In this document: positions 1 through 8,615 of the stretch, in pieces
Layout: every line of letters begins with the position of its first letter
Numbering within the stretch: position 1 is the first letter of the stretch
Assembly: GCA_021773815.1 (NCBI GenBank)
Contig: JAJFJS010000067.1
Span: 1 to 64,000, forward strand
Length of the DNA stretch: 64,000 nt
Origin: Gammaproteobacteria bacterium
Lineage (GTDB): Bacteria > Pseudomonadota > Gammaproteobacteria > Steroidobacterales > GCA-2729495
Direction of reading: 5' to 3'
Program-made: the position numbers and the translations under genes
Notes under the pieces: model-generated
The model's database searches: none
Told to the model about the DNA's origin: nothing
Seen by the model: the letters and a program-made list of their open reading frames with translations, nothing else

Positions 1-676
1 GGATATTGAGACTAAACACGAATTTGTCCCATGAGGTTTCGATTCCCATCGCACCCAGCGCGACCGGGTCCAGTTGACTGCCGAACAACAGCGCCGTGCC
101 TTCCGCACCACCGGAATCGCGCACGACCACAAAAAGCATCCAGACCAGCACCAGCAAGAAGCCCGTCAGCATCAGCGACGACACCCGGGTGACCAGTGCA
201 AAGCCGAAGGCCGTTAGCAAAATCCACGCCAGCGTCATGCCACTGTAAATCAGGAGCCTCGACATCCAGGCATCGTCGACTGCAAAAAAGAACAAGAAGC
301 CCCGGTACAGCAAGCCGTTTTCAACAGCGAGGAAGCCGACGATCAGGAAGCCGAATATCAGCGATGCCAGCGCCGAGCCTCGCACCCCCAGTCCGTAATC
401 ACGAGTCATCAGCGTATTCGAGCAACCGGTGTCATACGCGATCCGCGCCAGCGCCCAGCCGAGCAGACCGCCGATGACGAAGGCACAGGCGCCCGCCGCC
501 AGCGCGATCCGGACGCCGGCGACAAAACAGACGACCGCGCCGAAAAACAGGATGACCAGCGTGGTCACGAGCCCGGTGGTATTCCAGGCGATGGCCAGCC
601 AGTTTTTTCTTTCGGCATCGGGCACGCGCTCGAGGGCGTGATCCTCCATGCTGGCGATGAGATTGGACGCGGTCAT
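1..676 (-). CDS. NCS1-family (purine/cytosine-type) permease, C-terminus cut by window edge
   Basis: This ORF is missing from the track because it runs off the left edge. Reverse translation from the ATG at 676 gives about 225 residues starting MTASNLIASMEDHALERVPD and containing several hydrophobic segments. The N-terminal pattern (short polar leader, ED-x-ALERVP, a tryptophan, then the first membrane helix) and the later stretch MTRDYGLGVRGSALASLIFG resemble NCS1 nucleobase-cation symporters of the CodB type, which import purines, pyrimidines, allantoin or related heterocycles across the inner membrane. The remaining helices lie outside the window. A second in-frame ATG at 649 is a possible start. 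The family call rests on remembered patterns and the substrate is unknown. Confidence 0.6.
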   Translation of the reverse strand, partial: MTASNLIASMEDHALERVPDAERKNWLAIAWNTTGLVTTLVILFFGAVVCFVAGVRIALAAGACAFVIGGLLGWALARIAYDTGCSNTLMTRDYGLGVRGSALASLIFGFLIVGFLAVENGLLYRGFLFFFAVDDAWMSRLLIYSGMTLAWILLTAFGFALVTRVSSLMLTGFLLVLVWMLFVVVRDSGGAEGTALLFGSQLDPVALGAMGIETSWDKFVFSLNI

Positions 677-1049
677 TGAGTCAATCTAGCGCAAGGAGTG
701 CCCGGTCGCCTGACCGATCAGGCAACGAACATTGCAATTTTGCTCGCCCGTTCAGGGCCGACCTTCTTATCCGCCGGCCAGCCGAAAACTGCCGCTCTAC
801 GTGGCCCCATAGCCGAACTCCCCGCCGGCGGCACGCGAATTCGATGCTGTCGAATCGTGCCTGCCACCGTCCGAAAACGGAAGAAAGTCCGTTGGATCGT
901 AGCAGACCAGTCCGACTCCCCGGTTAGCAATTTGGACACGAGACTATGCAGAATCGGTAGCCTTCACCGTGTCCACGACATGCACACACGACGATGATTT
1001 AACAGGTAATATCGAGCACGAATCCGGTCTCTTGCTTTGCATCAACAAG
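677..1049. other. Non-coding stretch between divergent permease and molybdoenzyme genes
   Basis: No convincing gene is present. The short ORFs listed here (676-997 on both strands) overlap one another, have no recognisable domain and no good ribosome binding site. The stretch should carry the promoter of the leftward permease gene, but I could not define it. The rightward promoter is listed separately. Confidence 0.5.
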
Positions 1050-1079
1050 TTGGCCGTCGGGCGAGTTTCGCCCTAGAAT
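1050..1079 (+). promoter_or_regulatory. Candidate sigma70 promoter with an inverted repeat in the spacer
   Basis: TTGGCC (1050-1055), an 18-base spacer and TAGAAT (1074-1079) form a reasonable sigma70 promoter about 70 bases upstream of the molybdoenzyme start. The spacer contains the perfect inverted repeat GGGCGA-GTT-TCGCCC (1059-1073), where a regulator could bind. The match is seen directly; its function is inferred. Confidence 0.4.
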
Positions 1080-1151
1080 GATGACGTGAGTGTTTTCGTT
1101 CAGACCGCAATAGACGTTTAACGAATCGATATCAATGTTAGGAGGGGCGTA

Positions 1152-3770
1152 ATGTCCGCCAATCCCCAGTCGCCTCAGAATTCCCTCAAGTCCGGTCGCT
1201 GGATGCGATCGACCTGCAAGATGTGTCTGCATTCCTGCGGCACGATCATGCACGTCACGGACGAAGGAGTCGTCAACAAGATCGAAGGCGACCCGACGAA
1301 TCCATCGAATAACGGCAAGCTGTGTCCGAAAGGCAATTCGGCCATCATGCGGCATTACGATCCGAAGCGATTCAAGCAGCCGCTGAAACGAACGAATCCG
1401 AACAAAGGCCCCGGCGTCGATCCGATGTGGGAACCCATCGGCTGGGAAGAGGCACTCGATCTCGTCGCCGGGGAACTCAAGAAGACCATTGAGGACGATC
1501 CGCGCAAGATTCTGCCGTCTCTCGAAGACTTCCAGAAAATGCATATCTGGAACTGGCCACTGGCCTTCGGCAACCGCAACTGTTTCCAGTCGGGCGGCAC
1601 CATGTGCGGCGGCGCCTACCATCCGGTCAACGGCATCGTTCACTCGGCATTTGCGGTCGCGAACGACGTCAAACACTGCAACTACTGGATCAATGACGGC
1701 ACCGGCGACGGCTTCTCGTCCCATCTGCACGCGGCCGCCCAGTCCAACTGGGTTGCGAATGCGCGCATCGATCGCGGCATGCGCTGTGTGACGATCGAGC
1801 CGCGGCTGTCCATCTCCGCGGCCAAATCCGAGGAATGGATTCCGATCCGGCCGGCGACGGATCGACATTTTGCACTGGGCCTCTGCCACGTCATGGTCGC
1901 CGAGGAACTCTGCGACTATCGTTTCCTGCGCAAGGATACCAACGCACCGTACCTCGTCGGGCCCGACGGCTATTTCATGCGCAATGCAGACGGCAAGATC
2001 TATGTCTGGGATTCAGCCAACAACTGCGCCAAGACATGGGACGACGAGACGGTCGGCAAACTGGCGCTCGAAGGCACCTACCAGGTCGATGGCAAGGAGT
2101 GTCAGCCGGCCTTCCAGAAATTCAGGAACATCCTCGACGGCTGCTCGCCCGAGGAAATGGAAAAGATCACGACCGTACCCGCGGACACGGTACGACGCGT
2201 CGCCCGGGAATTTGCCGCCGCCGCCGACATCGGCGCGACCATCGAGATCGACGGACGAACACTGCCCCTGCGCCCGGCCGGCTACAACTATTACCGCGGC
2301 GCACAAGGCCACAAACACGGCTTCCAGACCAACCATGCGTTCAAGATGGTCAACTTCATGGTCGGCAACATCGACACGCCGGGGGGCCTGATGGGCGTCA
2401 CGCTGGATGATCAATGGATCGACCGCAGCCATGTCGAACTGGGCGAGAACGGCATGATGAAGCCCAATCCTCACCAGCTCGGCCCCGTACCGCCGTTTGC
2501 CTATCCGCCGAACAGCTACGATCTGCTGGAGTATTTCCCGATCGGCCTGCACCCGCCGCACCTGAATCTGGAGGTATTTCTGAATCCCGAGAAATACGGT
2601 GTCGAATACAAGCCGGACGTCATGGTGATCTGTCACTCCAACCCGATCTGGGCGCTGCAGGGGCCGCGCGAGAAATGGTTCGAGTTCATGGCCAGCATGC
2701 GCTTCATCGTCGTCTGCGACATCATCCCGACGGAAACGACCCAGTGGGCCGACGTCATCCTGCCGGCGCACGATGCGCTCGAATCGTGGAACATGACGAT
2801 GATCGAGCCGCCCCACACGGAAGGCATGTGCATGCGCCAGCCCGCGACGGCGCCGCTGTATGACACCAAGAGCGAAGAAGATATCTTCTACGAGCTGTCC
2901 GAGCGCATGGGCATCCTGGCCGCGTATAACGAGGTGATCAACATGATCCTCGGTTTCCATCACAAGCCCGAGCTGATGCTGGAGCCCGACAAGAAATACA
3001 CGGACAAGGAGATCGCCCGGCGTCGGGGCCTGCTCTGGAACGATAAAGACATCGACTGGTATATCGAACACGGCCATTCGGTAACCGAACGACGTTCGGA
3101 TAAATGGTACCGGCCGTGGGAAGGCATGCGCCTGCATTTCTATATCGAGGACGCCCTCAAGGAACGCGACACGTTGAAGGCCAACATGGAAGCGGCGAAT
3201 GTGCCGTTTCGCCATGACTGGTCGTGGCTCGACTACCAACCGCTGCCCACGGCGATCCTGGATCCGGTGCACGAAGAGCCCCCGGAATACGATCTCTACA
3301 GTATTTTTTACAAAGACATCCAGATGAATTTCGGCGAGAGCCTGAGTAATCCGTGGATCAAGGACATCGTTTACCGCGACCCGGTGCATATCGCATTGAT
3401 CCTGAACCCGAAGACCGCCGAAGCCCAGAAACTCGTGCAGGGCGACATCGTCAGGATCGACTCGCCCTATGGCCGGCTCTTCGGCCGCATCGGCACGTCC
3501 GAGGGCATGCATCCGGACACGCTCGGCGTATCCAACTCGCTGTCCCGGGCAAAAACAGGCCACTCCAAGGTCGCCCATGCCGGTGGCCATTACAACGATC
3601 TGCTGCCGTATGACCTGCGCAATACCGATGCGGTCACGGGCCAGCCGGAAACGGTCTGCAAGGTCAAGATCACACGACTCGATGACTGGCCGGAAGTCCT
3701 GAAGAACGGTGGCACGGTCTACGACATCGTGGACGAGATCAGCGAGCCGGGCAAAGGGAGGAAACACTGA
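1152..3770 (+). CDS. Molybdopterin oxidoreductase catalytic subunit (DMSO reductase superfamily)
   Basis: 872 aa, preceded by AGGAGG five bases before the ATG. C22, C25, C29 and C58 (CKMCLHSC...LCPKG) match the N-terminal 4Fe-4S cluster of this superfamily. The Mo-bis-PGD domains follow, and the C-terminal dinucleotide-binding domain begins near HIALILNPKTAEAQ. C152 in GGTMCGGAYHP is the best candidate Mo ligand. There is no twin-arginine signal, so the subunit probably faces the cytoplasm, unlike DmsA or PsrA. It is the first gene of a three-gene operon with an Fe-S subunit and a NrfD-like anchor, a PsrABC/PadBCD-like layout. A cytoplasmic complex of this type with fdhD nearby and a glutaryl-CoA dehydrogenase downstream would suit a CoA-thioester or other organic substrate oxidised to quinone, as phenylacetyl-CoA:acceptor oxidoreductase does. 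The substrate is inference only. Confidence 0.88.
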   Translation: MSANPQSPQNSLKSGRWMRSTCKMCLHSCGTIMHVTDEGVVNKIEGDPTNPSNNGKLCPKGNSAIMRHYDPKRFKQPLKRTNPNKGPGVDPMWEPIGWEEALDLVAGELKKTIEDDPRKILPSLEDFQKMHIWNWPLAFGNRNCFQSGGTMCGGAYHPVNGIVHSAFAVANDVKHCNYWINDGTGDGFSSHLHAAAQSNWVANARIDRGMRCVTIEPRLSISAAKSEEWIPIRPATDRHFALGLCHVMVAEELCDYRFLRKDTNAPYLVGPDGYFMRNADGKIYVWDSANNCAKTWDDETVGKLALEGTYQVDGKECQPAFQKFRNILDGCSPEEMEKITTVPADTVRRVAREFAAAADIGATIEIDGRTLPLRPAGYNYYRGAQGHKHGFQTNHAFKMVNFMVGNIDTPGGLMGVTLDDQWIDRSHVELGENGMMKPNPHQLGPVPPFAYPPNSYDLLEYFPIGLHPPHLNLEVFLNPEKYGVEYKPDVMVICHSNPIWALQGPREKWFEFMASMRFIVVCDIIPTETTQWADVILPAHDALESWNMTMIEPPHTEGMCMRQPATAPLYDTKSEEDIFYELSERMGILAAYNEVINMILGFHHKPELMLEPDKKYTDKEIARRRGLLWNDKDIDWYIEHGHSVTERRSDKWYRPWEGMRLHFYIEDALKERDTLKANMEAANVPFRHDWSWLDYQPLPTAILDPVHEEPPEYDLYSIFYKDIQMNFGESLSNPWIKDIVYRDPVHIALILNPKTAEAQKLVQGDIVRIDSPYGRLFGRIGTSEGMHPDTLGVSNSLSRAKTGHSKVAHAGGHYNDLLPYDLRNTDAVTGQPETVCKVKITRLDDWPEVLKNGGTVYDIVDEISEPGKGRKH

Positions 3771-4384
3771 TGGCGCGCTACGGCATGGTATTCGATCTGC
3801 GGCGATGCATCGGCTGCAACGCCTGCGTCGTGGGCTGCAAACAGGAAAACACATTACCGGACGGCGTGTTTTTCACGCGTACGCTGAGCGAGGAATACGG
3901 CGTCTTCCCGGCCGTCAACCGCGTGTACATTCCGACACTCTGCAATCACTGCGAGGACGCGCCCTGCGAGAAGGTCTGCCCCAGCGGGGCAACCTACACG
4001 CGGGAAGACGGGATCGTCATGGTGGATGCCGACAAATGCATCGGCTGCGGATCCTGCGCGGTGGCGTGTCCCTATGATCAGCGCACGGAACTGAGCAAGG
4101 ATCTGTTCACCCAGGGGCTGTTTGGCGAAGGGGAACTGACGCCGTTCGAGGAACAGGGCTACTCGCGATTCACACCCGGCATGGTGACCAAATGTGATTT
4201 CTGCAGCGGCCGGGTCGATGCGGGGCTGGATCCCGCTTGCGTGGTCACGTGCCCGACCGATGCCCGGATCTTCGGCGATCTCGACGATCCCGACAGCAAG
4301 GCGAGTCGGCTGATTCGCGAGCGCGGCGGACGTCCGCCGTTGCCCGAAAAGAACACCAGTCCGAAAGTTTTTTACGTCGATTGA
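3770..4384 (+). CDS. Four-cluster 4Fe-4S electron-transfer subunit of the molybdoenzyme
   Basis: 204 aa; its start overlaps the stop of the catalytic subunit by one base (TGATG), indicating translational coupling. It has four cysteine groups typical of DmsB/PsrB/NrfC subunits: CIGCNACVVGC near residue 13, LCNHCEDAPCEKVCP, CIGCGSCAVACP, and the divergent KCDFCSGRVDAG...ACVVTCP. These should coordinate four 4Fe-4S clusters passing electrons between the Mo site and the membrane anchor. There is no signal peptide, consistent with cytoplasmic assembly. It follows the catalytic subunit directly and precedes the anchor after 27 bases. Confidence 0.93.
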   Translation: MARYGMVFDLRRCIGCNACVVGCKQENTLPDGVFFTRTLSEEYGVFPAVNRVYIPTLCNHCEDAPCEKVCPSGATYTREDGIVMVDADKCIGCGSCAVACPYDQRTELSKDLFTQGLFGEGELTPFEEQGYSRFTPGMVTKCDFCSGRVDAGLDPACVVTCPTDARIFGDLDDPDSKASRLIRERGGRPPLPEKNTSPKVFYVD

Positions 4385-4411
4385 CGACACCATTCACGCA
4401 GGAGACTCGAC

Positions 4412-5305
4412 GTGTCTACGCGAAATGCCCCCATAGTCGGCGACAGTTTTAAGCTCGGTTATCGCTTCCAGCGCTACTGGGATACGCCGATGGCGAACGC
4501 CTTTTTCTTCGGTGAACTCGGCGCCGGATTGTTCTTCGTATCACTCTTGCTCGGGTTCGTGCCGGGCATGGCGGCCGGCATAGTGATCACCTGCATATTA
4601 AAAACGTATTTCCATGTGTCCCACATGGGCGTGCCGACCAAGGCATGGCGCGCCATCCTCAGACCCGATCGCTCCTGGATCAGCCGCGGACTACTGGCGA
4701 TCATCGTGTGGTCGACGTTCGGCGCCCTGCACGTCCTGAACCTTTGGTTCGGCCTCGAAGCCGCGCTCGGTTTCGGCCCGATCATCGGCGGTTTGATCAA
4801 ATTGATCGCCGCTTGTGCGGCACTGGTCGTGATGACCTATCAGGGCTTCGCGATGTCGCATTCCACGGCCATCTCCCTGTGGAGCAGCGGCCTGATGCCC
4901 GTTTCCAGCCTGGTCTATTCACTGACCGCAGGCACGATGCTGACGCTGGTATTCGGCTGGAACGCCCTTCTCGCCGGGCAACTGGGACTGCTGGTCAACG
5001 CCGCGCTGTTGCTGCTGGTGGTGATTGCCGTCGTATTGCTGAGCCTGCTGCATGGGGCGCACCATGGTTCGCCGGGCGGGCGCACCTCCGTGGAACTGCT
5101 GCTCAAGAGCCGGTACGCCCGATATTTTCTCGGCGCCGTCTGGGGCACGGGATTGATTCTGCCGGCGCTGTTGCTGTGGGCCGGAGCCGGCAGTTACCCG
5201 GCGGTTATCGTTGCTGCCATCGGCATGCTGAGCGGCTACTACGCCTACCGCGTACTGGTCTTCAAGGCCGGCGTCTTCGAACCCATCATGAGCTTTCGGC
5301 CGTAG
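4412..5305 (+). CDS. NrfD/DmsC-like membrane anchor subunit
   Basis: 297 aa from a GTG start with AGGAGA nine bases upstream. Roughly eight hydrophobic helices run from about residue 30 to 290. The central segment GFAMSHSTAISLWSSGLMP matches the quinone-site region of NrfD/PsrC/DmsC-type anchors. As the third subunit it should hold the complex on the inner membrane and exchange electrons with the quinone pool. No haem-ligand pattern is obvious. The gene ends before a strong bidirectional terminator shared with the convergent TonB-dependent receptor gene. Confidence 0.85.
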   Translation: MSTRNAPIVGDSFKLGYRFQRYWDTPMANAFFFGELGAGLFFVSLLLGFVPGMAAGIVITCILKTYFHVSHMGVPTKAWRAILRPDRSWISRGLLAIIVWSTFGALHVLNLWFGLEAALGFGPIIGGLIKLIAACAALVVMTYQGFAMSHSTAISLWSSGLMPVSSLVYSLTAGTMLTLVFGWNALLAGQLGLLVNAALLLLVVIAVVLLSLLHGAHHGSPGGRTSVELLLKSRYARYFLGAVWGTGLILPALLLWAGAGSYPAVIVAAIGMLSGYYAYRVLVFKAGVFEPIMSFRP

Positions 5306-5449
5306 GTCGGGACGCCCCGAAAACATTATTTCTGCCGCGATTCGCGCCGACGACTGACCACGCGGCAACCCGCGATGTGCCGACAGGCCGGTTGGGACAA
5401 AGCGCCGCGATGGCGCGCCGTTTGCCGATTACTTCCTGACCGCCGGAAC

Positions 5450-5484
5450 AAACCGCCCCGTCGCGCCACGACGGGGCGGTTTTC
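5450..5484. terminator. Bidirectional Rho-independent terminator
   Basis: A perfect 11-bp stem, CCGCCCCGTCG (5453-5463) and CGACGGGGCGG (5469-5479), has a five-base loop (CGCCA). It is flanked by an A-run on the left and GTTTTC on the right, so it can act on both the plus-strand anchor gene and the minus-strand receptor gene that converge here. Confidence 0.85.
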
Positions 5485-5544
5485 TGACCGCCCGGCGTTT
5501 GTGCCCCCGGTCTATGACCCAGGTCAATGGCCCGGGAAAATCGC

Positions 5545-8172
5545 CTAAAACGAGTACCTGACGTTAGCTTCGTAACGGCGCGGTGCGCGGAATGAGATCT
5601 CGTTACAGCCGCACAACGTCGCCAGGTCGAAGCCCTGGATGCCGGCGTTTTCGTCAGTCAGGTTGCGCCCTGCGACGCTGACCGACCAGCGCTCTTCCGG
5701 GCTGGTCCAACCGACGATCGCATTGACCAGCGTGTAACTGTCGAACTGATCGGCATCGAAATTCCGCAGGTTGTAATAAAACGAATCCGACCACGTGAAG
5801 TCACCCTGAATATTCATCATGCCGCGGCCAACTCGCCACTCGTAACGCAACAATCCGGCCACCTGGGTCGACGGCGCATACACCGGTTCGACGTCCTTGC
5901 AGATCACGGGGCTTGCAGGCGTACACGGCGCGGCTCCGTCACTCGGCGCTTCCGCGCGCAGCGGCACATTCTCGACGGTCGCATCGAACCAGCCGACGCT
6001 CAGCAATGCGTCCAGCCCCTCGATCGGTGATGTCTGAACTTCGAATTCGAGACCATAAGTCTCGGCGTCCTGATTGATCACGACGCCGCTGACACCGCCG
6101 AACAGGAATGCCTGATAGTCCTTGTAGTCATAATAGAAAAACGTGCCGTTGAACCGCGTCGTGCCGTCGAGCCAGGTCGACTTGAAGCCGGTCTCGAAGC
6201 TGTACAGGGTCTCGTCATCGTACGGAATCGCCGCGACCGGCACCGGCAGGCCGCCCGCCAGCTGTGCATTGAAGCTGCCGGCCTTGACGCCACGATTGAT
6301 GCCCGCGTACAGCAGCCAGTCGTCGGTAGGCCGCCAGTCAACCTGCAGCTTGCCGGCCCACAGCGTATCGCTGGTATCGTCATCGAAAGGCGCGAAATCC
6401 GCAGGCGACGTGCCGACCGGACCGATATTCACAGGCACGGGAATCGGCGCAGCTACATCGATCTGATGAATGCTCCTGGAATTGGAGTTGTAATAGATAT
6501 TCTGCTCGAAGTGATAGTCCTTTTCCTCCTGGATCAGGCGCAGTCCCGCGATTAGCGTGACGCGGTCGGCAAGCGCCCAGTCCACCTGGCCGAACAGCGA
6601 ATACGAATCGGTCCGCAGCTTCGCATCGGAACCCAGGTCAAAAGCCCCATCGGGCAAACCGTTACCTGGCCCCGGAACGACGCTGTTGACCGGAAATTTC
6701 AGGCCATTGTCCGACTCCGAATCGATATGCAGGTAATACAGGCCGGCAACCCACTGCAATGCGTCACTTGAACCGTTGATGCGGAGCTCCTGCGAAAACG
6801 CATCGGCATCGACGGCGGCATAATTCGCCGACTGGTTGACCGGCGCCGAGTCGACATCGATGAACAGCAGCTTCTCGAAGTCCTTGTAATCGCTGATCGA
6901 CGTCAGCGTCATGTTCGCGTCGAGATCCCACTCGGCGCGCAACTGCACGCCGGTCGTCTCGGTATCGGCGCTGTCGGCGAACGCAAAATCGCCCGAAAAC
7001 GTCCAGTCATCGCCGTCCGGATCCCGGTAGCCGAAGAAATCCCCGCCCTGAACGGGCATAAACATATTGTTGACCCGCGTTGTGTCAGCAATAAGATTCG
7101 CATCGAAGTCGTCGGGAAACCCGTTATTGTCCTGGTCGGAACCGCAGTCCGAACCGTCGGCACAGATACTGCGCCGGGAGTCGGTCAACGCGGTATCGAT
7201 GACATTGACCAGTTCGCCGGTGGAAAGCTGGACGGCGGGATCGGGGTTGCTGCCGTTATACACCGGCGTCGTCGGCTTGGACTGATACGGCCCCGTTGCC
7301 ATATCCGTTTTCGCGTAATTGACCGACAGCGTGAAGCGCAGATCATCGTTCGGATCAAACTCCAGAATGCCGCGCACTGCCTTCGTCTCCGTCTCGCCGA
7401 GGTCGGCGCCGGCGTCTATGCCCGGCGTGTTCGCGGCGAAGCCGTTGCCGCCGGCGGAAATCGTGCCGAGACCAAACCGGTTGGCGTCGTCACCGACATA
7501 GAGGTTCTGGAGGTACGGATCGCGTTTATCGTACAAACCGGCGATGCGCCCGGCCAGCGTCTTGCTGAACGGCCCGCCGATGGCGGCCTCGATCTTCGAG
7601 TAATTCGGGTCGGCACCGGTGTCATACTGCCCGTACGTCGCGTCGACATAGGCTTCCATCCCGTCGAAGCTGGGCTTGTTGCTGATGTACTGCACCACGC
7701 CGCCGGTCGCATTGCGGCCAAACAATGTACTCTGCGGGCCCTTCAGGACTTCAACGCGCTCAACATCGAACACCGCGAAAGTCTGACCCTGGGCGATCGG
7801 GATATAGCCCTCGTCCAGATAGACGGCAACCGGCGCTTCGATGATGTCGTTGAAGTCGTTCTGCGTCACGCCGCGGATGGAGAATTGCGTATTCTGTCCG
7901 GCGATGTTACCGCTGATGTTGACGTTGGGAACAAAGAGCGCGAGATCGAAGCTGTCCTGCACCCCGAGTACCTTCATCTGGTCACCGGTGAAGGTGCTGA
8001 CGGAGATACCGACGTCCTGAACATCCTGTTCGCGCTTCTGCGCCGTGGTAATGAGTTCCTCGAATACGGCCGCCTGGAGCGGCATTGCCGTCGCCGCGAC
8101 AATCAAGGAAATAGCGATGACTGCAAGTCTGCTGCGGAAGGACAGCCGCAGCGTTGCGCAATGAATAGACAT
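5545..8172 (-). CDS. TonB-dependent outer membrane receptor
   Basis: 875 aa from the ATG at 8172, chosen over the longer track ORF because AAGGGGGA lies just upstream and a signal peptide then begins properly (ends near PLQA). After the signal comes the plug domain (EELITTAQKREQDVQD, then VEVLKGPQSTLFGRNATGG, a classic plug motif), then a long beta-barrel ending in the outer-membrane C-terminus RYSF. It should import a substrate across the outer membrane using TonB energy. An Asp-rich, Cys-flanked insert (residues about 315-340, CGSDQDNNGFPDDFD) resembles a calcium-binding type-3 repeat. It sits between the molybdoenzyme operon and fdhD, suggesting it feeds that pathway, but the substrate cannot be read. 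Confidence 0.93.
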   Translation of the reverse strand: MSIHCATLRLSFRSRLAVIAISLIVAATAMPLQAAVFEELITTAQKREQDVQDVGISVSTFTGDQMKVLGVQDSFDLALFVPNVNISGNIAGQNTQFSIRGVTQNDFNDIIEAPVAVYLDEGYIPIAQGQTFAVFDVERVEVLKGPQSTLFGRNATGGVVQYISNKPSFDGMEAYVDATYGQYDTGADPNYSKIEAAIGGPFSKTLAGRIAGLYDKRDPYLQNLYVGDDANRFGLGTISAGGNGFAANTPGIDAGADLGETETKAVRGILEFDPNDDLRFTLSVNYAKTDMATGPYQSKPTTPVYNGSNPDPAVQLSTGELVNVIDTALTDSRRSICADGSDCGSDQDNNGFPDDFDANLIADTTRVNNMFMPVQGGDFFGYRDPDGDDWTFSGDFAFADSADTETTGVQLRAEWDLDANMTLTSISDYKDFEKLLFIDVDSAPVNQSANYAAVDADAFSQELRINGSSDALQWVAGLYYLHIDSESDNGLKFPVNSVVPGPGNGLPDGAFDLGSDAKLRTDSYSLFGQVDWALADRVTLIAGLRLIQEEKDYHFEQNIYYNSNSRSIHQIDVAAPIPVPVNIGPVGTSPADFAPFDDDTSDTLWAGKLQVDWRPTDDWLLYAGINRGVKAGSFNAQLAGGLPVPVAAIPYDDETLYSFETGFKSTWLDGTTRFNGTFFYYDYKDYQAFLFGGVSGVVINQDAETYGLEFEVQTSPIEGLDALLSVGWFDATVENVPLRAEAPSDGAAPCTPASPVICKDVEPVYAPSTQVAGLLRYEWRVGRGMMNIQGDFTWSDSFYYNLRNFDADQFDSYTLVNAIVGWTSPEERWSVSVAGRNLTDENAGIQGFDLATLCGCNEISFRAPRRYEANVRYSF

Positions 8173-8615
8173 ACGATCCCCCTTAGAATGTTGCTGAAGC
8201 AATATGTCAAGTGGACACGATCTAAGGTACACCATGCGGGGCAAGATGCAACATACCCCGGCGGGCATTGAATTCGTTTGAAATTCGCTGATTTACAGCC
8301 GGTAACGACAGACAGTCCGGCGGCCATGCCGGGCAACTGTTGTATTGTCGCAACAATCGAGCCACAGGCGAATCCGGTCTCGCGGGTGCCGGGCCCGCGG
8401 CGCATCGACAAATCCCCGGCGCCGCCGGCACGGCCCGCAGACCCGGCGATTGACCGCAAGACATTCGGTTATCTGACCCGGGCGAATCGCACCTGGAGAT
8501 TCGATCGTTGCGGCTGCTCATAACGATGCGGCGCCTGCCGAATCAGTCATTGACCGACCGGGTTCAGGCACTTAACCTCATTTGCTAACCGGATTTCGAT
8601 CATCCGAACAGGCTT
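8173..8615. other. Divergent intergenic region between receptor and fdhD
   Basis: No gene is supported. The ORFs at 8222-8523 overlap one another on opposite strands and lack domains. The region must contain leftward and rightward promoters, but no pair of boxes stands out. Confidence 0.5.

Noticed and set aside
1112-1140. FNR-like site before the molybdoenzyme gene
   Set aside because: Only one half-site (TTGAT on the minus strand) matches; the partner half is degenerate.
2013-3854. 613-aa minus-strand ORF opposite the molybdoenzyme subunit
   Set aside because: Antisense shadow of a clear coding gene; Arg/His/Asp-rich composition typical of reversed GC-rich frames and no domain.
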